DNA from: Collybia mongolica | Lineage: Eukaryota > Basidiomycota > Agaricomycetes > Agaricales > Clitocybaceae | Length of the DNA stretch: 64,000 nt | Assembly (NCBI GenBank): GCA_013420905.1 | Contig: JAAXNY010000001.1 | Span: forward strand, 6,944,001 to 7,008,000 | Direction: 5' to 3' | Shown here: positions 21,931-31,122 of the stretch, in pieces | Position numbering within the stretch: the first letter of the stretch is position 1 | How the letters are laid out: each line of letters starts with the position of its first letter | The notes under the pieces: generated by a model | Told to the model about the DNA's origin: nothing | The model's database searches: none | Seen by the model: only the letters and a program-made list of their open reading frames with translations | Made by a program: the position numbers and the translations under genes

Positions 21931-23442
21931 CTAATTGAAACCCGACTCTTTAACCTTGTTTTGGTTATTGAGTTCTGCTACCTGCCCTAATAAAGTACTC
22001 ATTTGTGCTTGTAAGGCTACTATGTCAGGGTTCGGCGCGCTCTTTGCCATAGGATTATAGTTATTATTTATATATTCCTGTTTCTGCATCTGAGGCGCTA
22101 CTGGCAGCGCGGTTTGCGCGCTCTGTTGTCCTAACATTTGTTGCGCTTGAAATTGTGCCATTTGTGCCATTATGGCTTTCAAGGTTCCAATGTCGTTACT
22201 ATTGTCTACTGCATTATGTGACTGCATAACGGACAATACTCCTGGAGCGGGTCCTTCTGTGACATCTCCGTAATAAAGGGCCGCTACCTTCTTTGAATGG
22301 AAGTGTTCCACTTTATCTTTCAATGATACCGTTTCTGGTTCTCTTGGAATATATGATCCGTCTGGTAAGCATACTCCTCCATTTGCGTTGGTTTTTATTT
22401 TCCCTTCCTCAAAATGTTTCTGTTTCTCGGGACAGGCCATTATGAAGTGTCCGGGTGTAAAACAGTAGTGACATTTATACGCATTTGGTCTTTGCGGTTG
22501 TCCTTCTTTAGGCTTTCCGTACTGATTCTGATACTGATGCTGCTGGGGTGCGCTATTCGTGGCATGGTTCTGAACAGTTGCTTGTTGAAGCGCTTTCATT
22601 ACATCCTCCAATCCACTCCTCGTATTCTTCTCATTTACTTGGAGACGGTCTAACAAATTAACTATTTGTTGTTTTATTTCATCCATCTCTACTTTGATTT
22701 TGGGCGCTGCTGTTGCTGTTACGGACGTTATAAACGATCTATTTGTGTCTGGAATATTCATGTTGGCTACACCTTCAGAAATGCTGATTGCAGTTGCTAT
22801 AACTTCCTCCAGATCGTACTGATCCCCTTTTCGTCGCGCGAGCACGGCGGCTTCGGCAATAGTATTAGGATCTGCTCGGTTGTTTGTAGCAACGGCTTGT
22901 CCTGCCTGTGTAGCATTAGACTGATTATTCCCTAGCAGGGTTAGCCTTCCTTGTACTTGGGATCTGAAGACTTCGTCTAGACATCCCAAGAACTTGGTAA
23001 CTAATTCACGGTTAGAGATAATAGGTGGCCTAACTCCCAAGAGTTTAATAGATTCTGCTTTGAATTCACGCTTCAGCTTTTTCAGCGCGGCCTCATCGGT
23101 TACTCCAATACGTGGGTTGGCGCGACACACTGCCTCTAACTTGGCTACTGATCCTTCTACTTGATCGAGTGCTTCCGGATAACTAGAGATCAACTCTGTC
23201 TTGAAATCCGTCCAAGTGCCTGTCTTATAGTGGTCTAATGCCCTCCACTCATTCTCTGATTGTAGGTCTGCGTATTTTCCCAACATTAACTTCTTTTCTT
23301 CATCATTTGTAATGTTACACTCCTTCCATAGGACCTCCATTCGCTCCAGAAACCGGATTAAACCCGTGGGCTCTTTTCCTTTGAATACTGGTGCATCACG
23401 GACGCCTGGTTGGGGCATATATTTACGAGGGGGTTCAGTCAT
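21931..23442 (-). CDS. Element 2 gag, 503 aa, CCHC zinc knuckle
   Basis: ATG at 23,442, TAG at 21,931-21,933. The N-terminal two thirds is helical capsid-like sequence (LIRFLERMEVLWKECNI, DFKTELISSYPEALDQVEG). A zinc knuckle CHYCFTPGHFIMAC (C-x2-C-x4-H-x4-C) lies at residues about 324-337, and Gln-rich helices follow. This is the structural protein that forms the particle and binds RNA. The same frame stays open about 119 codons upstream of the ATG, without any other ATG, up to a TAG near 23,800, so translation may start earlier by splicing or at a non-ATG codon. Confidence 0.85.
   Translation of the reverse strand: MTEPPRKYMPQPGVRDAPVFKGKEPTGLIRFLERMEVLWKECNITNDEEKKLMLGKYADLQSENEWRALDHYKTGTWTDFKTELISSYPEALDQVEGSVAKLEAVCRANPRIGVTDEAALKKLKREFKAESIKLLGVRPPIISNRELVTKFLGCLDEVFRSQVQGRLTLLGNNQSNATQAGQAVATNNRADPNTIAEAAVLARRKGDQYDLEEVIATAISISEGVANMNIPDTNRSFITSVTATAAPKIKVEMDEIKQQIVNLLDRLQVNEKNTRSGLEDVMKALQQATVQNHATNSAPQQHQYQNQYGKPKEGQPQRPNAYKCHYCFTPGHFIMACPEKQKHFEEGKIKTNANGGVCLPDGSYIPREPETVSLKDKVEHFHSKKVAALYYGDVTEGPAPGVLSVMQSHNAVDNSNDIGTLKAIMAQMAQFQAQQMLGQQSAQTALPVAPQMQKQEYINNNYNPMAKSAPNPDIVALQAQMSTLLGQVAELNNQNKVKESGFN
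21937..21943 (-). other. Candidate -1 frameshift heptamer, gag/PR of element 2
   Basis: The minus strand reads GGGTTTC, framed G GGT TTC in gag, one codon before the TAG stop. This is a textbook X XXY YYZ site. A -1 slip gives GGG TTT CAA TTA GGT CCG ATG and joins the protease frame at its ATG. Confidence 0.65.
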
Positions 23443-23877
23443 GATTACTGAACGGTTCTGAGTAGCTAACGAGTTCGGGTTTGCTACTGGGTTTACTACG
23501 GACGATCTTCCGTGCGCTACTGGTCTACTAGTAGTCGATATGTTTCCTAAGGGCTCTGGGGTTCTAAATACTTGCCTTGGTCCTGAAGATCCAAAGGCTG
23601 GTTGTGAAGATCCTCGTGTGCGCGCTCGCCTAGGAGGTGGTAACGACTCTGTTGCTCCAGCGTTTTGCGAATTTTTAGTCTTCCGCGTTTTTGTAGCTAC
23701 TTGTCTTGCAAGTGGCTGATTAGTTAGTCTGTTTGACGAGCTGGCTTGTGGGCGCGGCTCTTGAGACAGATTGACTAAACTTTCTCCGCTCTACTTCAAT
23801 TTGTAGACGACGTTACTCGTCTTGGTATAATATTTTTCAAAGAAAGATGCTCTCTTTAGACTATTCAAAACTCTGAA
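23443..23877 (-). other. Leader between PBS and gag ATG
   Basis: This holds the open frame that precedes the gag ATG in frame (Ser/Pro/Arg-rich, for example LPPPRRARTRGSSQPAFGSS) and, nearer the LTR, non-coding leader. No other gene is seen. Confidence 0.5.
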
Positions 23878-23895
23878 CCCTCGCGGTGGGCTCCA
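23878..23895 (-). other. Primer binding site of element 2
   Basis: Two bases after the 5' LTR the minus strand reads TGGAGCCCACCGCGAGG, which would pair with a tRNA 3' end ...GGTGGGCTCCA. The TGG start fits the CCA tail of a tRNA. The tRNA species cannot be named without the host tRNA set. Confidence 0.6.
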
Positions 23896-23897
23896 GA

Positions 23898-25113
23898 TGA
23901 AAGGGGGCTCCTGGGCTATAAGTGCGCTGATGCTATGAAATGTAATCTCTCTCACACACACACCAAACCTAACAATCAACACACGAACAGTAGGAATCGC
24001 CTGTTTTGAGTTCGGGTTCAAGTGCTTAGAAGCACTAAGCTTTGAATAGTACTAGCCAAAGCCCTTTCCAATGATCTCTCGACGGGTTCGATTTAGACAA
24101 AAGCTTCAACACAGGTTCAAAAACCTGCTAGGTATATTTATAATATCTCTCGATCCAATAGACTGAGTACCAAGTGTACGTTCAATTATTAGTGATCCCA
24201 AGTGGATCTATAAGTCCAAGCGACTTATCAAACAATACAGTGCCAAGTGCACTAAGGCCAAGTGCCTAGTAATTCCAACGGACAATACGGTACTAAGTTC
24301 CAAGTGAACTAAGTTTCTTTAATTCTGTGGTTCTCCAATCAATTCCAATCAAGACACGTTGAAGCAATCTGATCCTTAATTCGGGCACGCAATAGTGTTT
24401 TAACAAATGTGATTTGTATACTCTATAGTCGCGCGAAGTGGGGGCAAGATTCCTTGCCTTAGCGCTACTCATCTACAGTCTATTTATAATGTACAAACTA
24501 AATATCATATGGAATTGTAAATTTTACACGGAACCGCGCTCCCGCGCACCAAGAATCTGTATTCAATACTGACGCGTCTACTACAACTTGGCGCGCGTGC
24601 CATGCGTGCCAATTATGTCGTTTACTGGTTACTTATCAAATATTGAAAGAGCTGGCTAAACTCTTATCAAGTCCCGACCGCGCGCTCTGTTATTTAAAAC
24701 AGCGCGGCACTGTCGTTTACTCCTCCTGATTGTCCTGGTTGCTATTCACGGTGTCCCGTCACTTCCGGTAGTTAACACCAAGTACCCCTGACTAGGATCG
24801 GGTTGTGCAAGTCCCGAATTTACAATTACTTCTCCTATTAATGATGATCCCCGGACTAATGATATCATACTACAACGGTTACTTATGAACTAAGACACCG
24901 AGGTTGTAACCGGGCATGGTGAATAGGACTAATAATAGACCGTACTCATAGTCCTCTGTACTGATAGTGTATTATCCATTAGACTAGTTCACTCTGATTA
25001 GCCGTCTCGGAGCTCGACTCTAATCCTTTATTACTGCTTACTTGGTTATTAGAAATGACACTAATAGCCTTACTTGTTGACTTTATAAGTGCAAACAATT
25101 TCGGGCCCTATCA
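23898..25113 (-). repeat. 5' LTR of element 2 (1,216 bp)
   Basis: Partner of 10,892-12,107, same length. I see differences near 24,180, 24,206, 24,548, 24,599 and 25,102, all transitions at CpG. The hairpin array is at 24,167-24,310, and here the first two hairpins are perfect with CAAGT loops. The flank CCGG at 25,114-25,117 duplicates the target. Confidence 0.92.
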
Positions 25114-25221
25114 CCGGACTGCTGATCCATTCTCATCTGAGTAGACATTCATCAAATGCACTGGGCCAAGGTGCCCTCAAACAGTGATGAGCATGACGTC
25201 GCGGTGGTTAATGACGTCCGA

Positions 25222-25476
25222 TCAGAGCTTAGGTTTCACCGAGCGGATAGCTCGGTTGACATAGGCCATGACTCGCGGCCGATCTTCGGCAGCGTCGAAC
25301 CCTTTGGGGAACATGGGAATCCAGTCCGGGTGGGCGGGGGGTCCCCTGATGGGGACCCCGTCTTTTTTGGTCAAGGAGGCTGTATACCGTACAGTGGCCC
25401 ATGGCGGCTCCTGCAGGAAGAGAATGTCAGTGACGTCCTTGCGGCGTTCTAACAGGTCAACTGTCCAGTGTGTCAA
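25222..25476 (-). pseudogene. LINE-1 ORF2 N-terminal endonuclease fragment
   Basis: The frame reads HWTVDLLERRKDVTDILFLQEPPW and continues to MAYVNRAIRSVKPKL, the N-terminal EEP endonuclease part. It is interrupted at 25,222 and then by element 2. In LINE-2 the same region follows the ORF2 start MSSTTCNVNTLRTYCQNV. Confidence 0.7.
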
Positions 25477-25819
25477 AGCTCTCCTGGAAGGAGTTCATCT
25501 CCACCCCCTCCAAGGTTTCCTCTTGGTCCTGGGGAGGTGGGGCTGGGGCTTTGCCTTTGGCGGACGACAGAGTAATGGTGTCGTTGTCTGCCGCAGTGTC
25601 CATCAGAGTGGAGGAATCCGCCTCCGATGCAGGTGCAGGCGTGGGTGGTCGAAAGAAGACCCGTTGTGCAATAGTAGGGAGGCCCGGGGGTCTCTGAGGA
25701 GTTGTGCTCCTGGATGGAGCAGGGGAGGAGGACCCACAAAGATAGTCGTGAATGTCCGGCGGTTTTGAGGCGCGTTCCGCCGATCGCTGGGATCGGCCGG
25801 GTGGATTGTCTTTGCCCAT
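25457..25819 (-). pseudogene. LINE-1 ORF1 N-terminal fragment
   Basis: ATG at 25,819 begins MGKDNPPGRSQRSAERASK, the start that LINE-2 has lost to stop codons. It is Pro/Ser-rich, then acidic (DQEETLEGVEMNSFQESF). It then runs into ORF2 sequence out of frame at the deletion and stops. It shows what the intact ORF1 start looks like in this family. Confidence 0.75.
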
Positions 25820-25946
25820 GTCAGAGGCACGGGGCTTGGTTGGTAGAGTGTTATCGGGGGTGATCTAGGGCAGCAGGGTGCGTAGAACGACGATGACAAC
25901 TACGACGGTGGCTGTGCACATCGTGGTAACAAGTCAAGAAGCGGTG

Positions 25947-26453
25947 TGATCCATGATTGACTCTAATGACATGTTGTTATGATGCATCACATTACTGCTC
26001 CTGGCATTACTATTGGGCTATATTTAGCAGTACTGGGTTGCTTGCATGTTCTGCAACATTTACCTTTTGGGGATAAGTGAGCCTCTGAATAATTAATGAA
26101 AGTTATGGAAATCACAATTTCTCTCACACTGCTCTAATACTAGTATGCCCTAACATCATCATCATAGCTTTCTGCCTCCTGCATAGTCTTACAAGCTCTA
26201 AAAGCCCTAATTGGTTGGTCTTACATGTCCAATTCTTGTTAACATGTTCTCAGAGGGTTCAGGAGAGGTTAATATCAATTAGGGGAAAGTAAAAGGCCAG
26301 ACATAGTGCAGGAAGGTGAAGGGGAAGAGCCTAACTGGGATTGGTAAGGGGGGGGGTTAACAGATTTCAACAATTATTAACAGTATTACTAACATCTTGT
26401 AAGGGGGAGTGCCCATTCTGCATGTGCTATTGCATCTTCTGACACCAACCTAC
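25947..26453. other. Unassigned spacer left of the decayed LTR
   Basis: No gene or recognisable repeat is seen. It is poor in CpG, like the repeat-derived region to its right, with a G-rich run near 26,349. Confidence 0.4.
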
Positions 26454-27313
26454 TGAAAGGAGGCTCCTGGGCTATAAGCATGTTGATGCTATGAAATATA
26501 ATCTCTTACACACATACACACCAAATCCAACACTCAGCATGCAAACAGTAGGAATTGCCTGATTTAAGTTTGGGTTCAAGTGTGTAAAGCACCAAGTTTT
26601 TAATAGTACTAGACAATGACTTTTTAAGGATTTTATGGCAGATTCATTTTAAATGAGGCTTAATACAAGTGTTAGACTTTAGGTATTATTTTAATAATAG
26701 ATTCCAATCCAATTGACTTAGTACCAAGTGTACATTCAATTAATCCCAAGCAGATCAATGAGTCCAAGTGACTTCAATGGGTGTACCAAGTGTACAAGAG
26801 GCCAAGTGCCTAATAATATCAATGCATAATACAAGTACTAGATTCCAAATGACCTAGACTCTTCAATTCTGCAACCTCTTAGCCAAGCACTTCAAGGCAA
26901 TTCCAATCAAGACAGTTGAAGCAACCAAATCCTTAAGTTCATATGCATAATGGTGTTTTAACCAATGAATTGTATATCCTATCATAGCATGAAGTGGGGG
27001 TAAGATTCCTTACCTCTGTGTATCTATCTATGACCTATTTATAGTGTACAAACTAAAGATTAACTAAATAATTGAAGAACAGAGATTTATTTGAAACAAG
27101 ACCCTCAGTGCCAAGGGGCTTGTGTTTTAGTTGCTAACTCAACTTTACAACTTGGCACACATGCAATATGTGCTGTTGATGTTGTTACTTTATTGCTTGG
27201 CTAACATTAAGAGTTTGGTTAAACTCTTATTAGTACTTGGTAGTATGGTCAGTTATTTTCAACCATGCAGCACTGTATTTTACTTCTCATAACCTCCAAC
27301 CAAGGCCATTTAC

Positions 27314-30038
27314 CACTGTGCACCTGGTGGGGGTGGTTTTTCCCCCACTTAATGGATGAAAAGGGTTTTTCCTAAGTTTAGTGGATGAAATTAAGGGGTA
27401 TGAAAAAAGGATGAAATTTCATCCCACATATTTCATCCTTTAAGAGGGTGAAATTGTACTGTTAAAATACCATCTATTAATGGAATGAAAATCATCCCAT
27501 AAGGGGTGAAATATACGGGATGATTTTCATCTAATAAAAGGGGTGAATTTCATCCCATACAAGGGGATATATAGGATGATTTTCATCCAATAAAAGGAGA
27601 TGTATAGGATAATTTTCCTGTATTTTACAGTCCCCCACATGTCCTTGTGGACTCTGCACAGACTCACTTACTTTCTTTTACTATTATAAATTACTTACTT
27701 ACATATGAGAGTTTACTTACTATTTTATTTACTAATGTTCTACATACATTGATAGGATAATATCATATATTGATAGTGAACATGATACATTAATAGTAAA
27801 TACATAATTTAATATGGGCGGGGGCCCCCGCCGCCCCTGTCATCCTCATTGGCCCCCGTGGTGTTGTCAGTGGCCTGTGACTTCGCCCTGCACTGGCAGG
27901 GTGGGCGTGGTGGCTGATTGCGCATGAGGTGGGGGTGTAATGCTGGCGGTTCCTGCGTTGAGCACATGCTCGGTCCTGGGATGGGCTATTAGCAACAGGA
28001 GTGATAAAAAAAAACACACACGCTGCTGGGGCACCCCAAGCGTTGGCGGCCATGTCCTCCTCATTGCGGGTTCCTGAGGTTTTCCTGGGGGGGACGCGCT
28101 GCATGGTGAGTGCATAGGTGAGCAATATTCTGGGACTCACCTCCCTCCACCCCTCAGGGCGCCCTTTCCCCGCTGTCCCATTGGGCCATGTCCTTTTCCA
28201 CCGTTCCCCCCACCTCCCTTGGCCTTGTTGTTTGCTGTTTGTGCATCTCTGGGTGCCTTGGGGGCCTATTTGCTGGCATAGTGTGTTGGGTGTTGGTTGG
28301 CGTTGGGTGTGTTGGGTGCGTTGGCGGTTTGGTGGACGTTGTTGATGTGGTTGAAAGTAATCAACAAAGGCGTGGCAATGGTAATGTGACCGTGGCACGT
28401 GCCTCAATATCATGTGACCTGTTTTTGTCGACTTGAGGCCGTTTATCTCTCAGCTGGGAATGCCAGTCTTGCCCAGTGGTTATCCATGCCAAATATTTTA
28501 ATATTATGTAATGATCCTCCCTGTGACCGTTCGAACCTGGTGGGGTGCACATTTTTCAGCCTCCTATTAATAATGAATAATATACAATTTGAATAAAAAA
28601 AATTTGTCAGCATTCCCAGATTTGATCACAGGGCCCTGTTGACCAAGATGCCCGACGGCTGAACATTCCAAGCTATATCATGCGTTGGCAGCCGCTTTCA
28701 CACGCTTTTCCTCTTGCTCTGGTACCACCACCATTGCATGTTGGCTGCCTCCCATCCTCCTCCTCATAGTAAGCACTCTTCATTGATAGATTACAATTTG
28801 TATAGTAATACTTGTAGTAGTCATTTGAATTCCAATACAAACTATAAGGCTTTGTTAAGAATATTATTAAATGCTAATAATGATCCTACAGGAAACCTAA
28901 GGACGTCATTGGTATGCAGGACAAGACCATGCCTGACAATGTCCTCAACATGGTACACCACTTTGTTGACCTCAAAGTGCAGGTGGACAATGAGGGGGTC
29001 TCAGTATGTCTGTCTATCCAATCTAATCCAAAGCACATTAACATTGACCCGTTTTACAGATGACTTCATTACAATGAGGTCAACAAGGACAATGGGCAGT
29101 CTGACAGTGCATGAACAAAGACCAACAACTTCCACCCATTACTTAATTTTTTTTTATCTTTATTATACTAATCTGACCAGCCAAACTCACCACCTTAGGT
29201 AAAGCTGTTCATGCTAAAGAAAAAGTAGGGAGTCCTATTCCATGCCCACTGTGTGGCATCACTGGAAATGGGTTCTGTCTCCAGGTGCAGCTTCAGGATG
29301 ACAAGGATTTATATGGGGCCATTTGGGTAAGTTTTCTCATTACTAATCTCAATACATGATTCTAACAAATCACAGTGTTGTGTTTGCAGTCTGGTTGGTA
29401 ATGCTGGTGATCAGGAACTTCAGAATGAGGGATATGAATCAGCGGTATACTAGTTGATAGAGCATTCAAATTACAATACCTTAGATCTTATGGATGTTAA
29501 ACCTTAACTGTACAAAATGGATGAAGTGTGTTTATTGATAACAGGGAAGAAAGAATGAATTCGAATTCAAGTGATGTAAATAGCATGAAATTAATCCCCA
29601 CAAAAGCTATTATTCTCACCTGCAATGGTATGAAATTCATCCCATAGCCTTAAAAATTTATAGTAATGTTACCCCAAAAAACATTGCTATTTTTGCCCAT
29701 CAAGGTATTAAATTAATCCCATATTGGTAGGAATTACCTCCCACAATGGTTGTTTTTTCCACCTATGGTGGAATGAAATTCATCCCATAGCCTCAACAAT
29801 CAGGGGTATGAATACGGACAAATTTCATATGAAATTCATCCACTAAATCATACCTTAAGGGGGGGTTTTTCCTCCTTTTTTTCCCTCCACAGAGGGTGTT
29901 TTTTCATACATCTTTGGGATGAAATTCATTATATCGTGTAATTATTGGGTGGATGAAATTCATATATTAATGTATTAAATTCATTACTTAAGGGGATGAA
30001 ATATGGGTTGAATTTCATCCATTTCCAGTTTCACAGTG
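27314..30038. mobile_element. Non-autonomous CACTA element, 2.7 kb
   Basis: The ends are CACTGTGCACCTGG and, inverted, CACTGTGAAACTGG, flanked by a 3-bp duplication TAC. The ends are full of GGATGAAAT/ATTTCATCC subterminal repeats. The first 150 bases closely match the start of the larger CACTA at 54,514. Internal parts match that element's Spt5-like gene (28,690-29,040 against 59,540-59,830) and third gene (29,200-29,340 against 63,560-63,715). No transposase is left, so it would need one in trans. Confidence 0.75.
28454..28619 (+). repeat. SINE-like sequence with tRNA promoter boxes
   Basis: TTGCCCAGTGG (28,469-28,479) fits a tRNA A box, and CGTTCGAACCT (about 28,529) fits a B box. They are followed by an A-rich tail (AATAAAAAAAA, 28,592-28,602). 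A perfect 10-bp inverted repeat CTGGGAATGC/GCATTCCCAG (28,454-28,463, 28,610-28,619) encloses it. The T stem does not pair well, so it is not a working tRNA gene. No second copy was found in the window. Confidence 0.4.
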
Positions 30039-30315
30039 TACCTTAGTATCAGGGTATAGGGTTTATTTTACTGATCATTCCAGTTGTCATTTACAATGTT
30101 CAGTTTCCAGTAGTTAACACCAAGCACTCCTGACTAGACTTTGGCCTCAGGTTGTGCAAGAACCAGATTACAATTACTTCTCCTATTAATAATGATTCCT
30201 GGACTAATGATGTCATACTACAATGGTTACTTATCATTAAGATACCAAGGTTGTAACTGGGTATGGTGAATAAAACTGATAATAGTCTGTACTCATAGTC
30301 CTCCATACTGGTAGA

Positions 30316-30969
30316 TAGGCTATAGCACGGGTACTCCCGCAGGTATGACAAGGTTGACCTGTACTCGTACCCGCACGGGTAGCAACCTGTCAACCCACAG
30401 GTAGAATCAGAGCGGGTATGGGTGGGTAGCAACGGGTTAGGGTTCCCGCGCGGGTTTTTGCAGTAGACAAAAACATATAGTAAAACTAAGCTCGAATCCT
30501 TAACAGTTCCCCCAGCTTCTCTAGTTCAATTTTCCCCTGGATTTTGTCCAGTAAAGCAATGGCCTTAACATCTCAACGGTAATTCCAGCCATGGACCATA
30601 TTGACACATACTTCACCAACACAATCAAGCGAACTAGTGGCAACAACCCAGCAATCCAAGCAGCCATGAGAATCGCAAAGAAGACACTTAATTGTCATTA
30701 TTCGCTCACGGACACTTCAGAAACTTACCAGATTGCTATGGGTGAGTCTTCTTTATTCTACAATTGCTCAATTGCTGATCATTGTCTCGTTTCAGTTCTA
30801 CATCCTCAACACAAGCTCGCATACTTTAAACATGCGTGGTCAGGAACCGTGCACTATCTACAATATGGGTTGAGTACAGGATACAAAGATCTGGCAGCAC
30901 TATCTATGGTACGGGTTGAGTATGGGTTACAGGTTACTAGAGTATGACCCGTACCTGTGCTATAGCCTA
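30316..30969 (+). mobile_element. hAT deletion derivative (654 bp)
   Basis: Terminal inverted repeats TAGGCTATAGCACGGGTA and TAGGCTATAGCACAGGTA are flanked by an 8-bp duplication, CTGGTAGA (30,308-30,315) and CTGATAGA (30,970-30,977), with one mismatch. Eight-base duplications are the hAT hallmark. It carries a transposase fragment on the + strand. Confidence 0.75.
30591..30947 (+). pseudogene. hAT transposase fragment with an intron
   Basis: The frame MDHIDTYFTNTIKRTSGNN leads to AMRIAKKTLNCHYSLTDTSE. Removing a GTGAGT...TTTCAG intron (about 30,742-30,794) joins YQIAM to VLHPQHKLAYFKHAW, the conserved block seen in fungal hAT transposases. The DDE parts and the dimerisation tail are missing, so this is an internal piece kept in a non-autonomous element. 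Confidence 0.65.
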
Positions 30970-31122
30970 CTGATAGATGTATTAATTATTAGACTGGTTC
31001 ACTCTGTTTATCCATCTTGGAGCTCAACTCTAATAATTTCAATACCATTACTTGGTCATTAAAAATGATACTAATAGCTTTACTTGTTATTTTACAAGTG
31101 CAAACAATTTCAGACTGTATCA

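Larger units (their letters stand above)
10892..25113 (-). mobile_element. Element 2: complete 14.2 kb Ty3-type retrotransposon with antisense genes
   Basis: Two 1,216 bp LTRs (TG...CA) bound the element. The flanking 4-bp duplication is CCGG (10,888-10,891 and 25,114-25,117). On the minus strand the order is 5' LTR, PBS, gag, protease, pol, then two + strand genes, PPT and 3' LTR. All five genes look open. The LTRs differ at about five positions by eye, all C/T or G/A at CpG, so insertion is recent. It lies in the LINE-1 endonuclease region. It is the best candidate for an active element in the window. Confidence 0.9.
25114..25946 (-). mobile_element. LINE-1, 5' segment
   Basis: This continues LINE-1 past element 2. 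The 5' end at 25,946 (GCGGTG) corresponds to the LINE-2 5' end at 53,884 (GCGATG). An internal deletion of about 1.7 kb joins ORF1 (after MNSFQESF) directly to ORF2 (HWTVDLLERRKD), so the zinc-knuckle half of ORF1 is gone. Confidence 0.85.
26454..31122 (-). repeat. Decayed LTR of the element 2 family, split by two insertions
   Basis: It starts TGAAAGGAGGCTCCTGGG and ends ...ACTGTATCA, colinear with 10,892-12,107 but with many transitions. Nearly all CGs are TG or CA. The CACTA derivative 27,314-30,038 and the hAT derivative 30,316-30,969 lie inside it. A hairpin block is kept at 26,721-26,811: GTAC/GTAC, AGTC/GACT, TGTAC/GTACA and AGGC/GCCT around CAAGT. Confidence 0.85.

Noticed and set aside
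27790..28413. 207-codon minus-strand ORF in the GC-rich block
   Set aside because: No domain, biased low-complexity composition, and an overlapping open frame on the other strand. Probably a by-product of GC-rich DNA.
28465..28545. Functional tRNA gene
   Set aside because: A and B boxes are present, but the T stem and acceptor stem do not pair. A SINE-like relic fits better.
30100..30432. 110-codon minus-strand ORF
   Set aside because: It runs across the end of the decayed LTR and into the hAT element, so it cannot be a gene.
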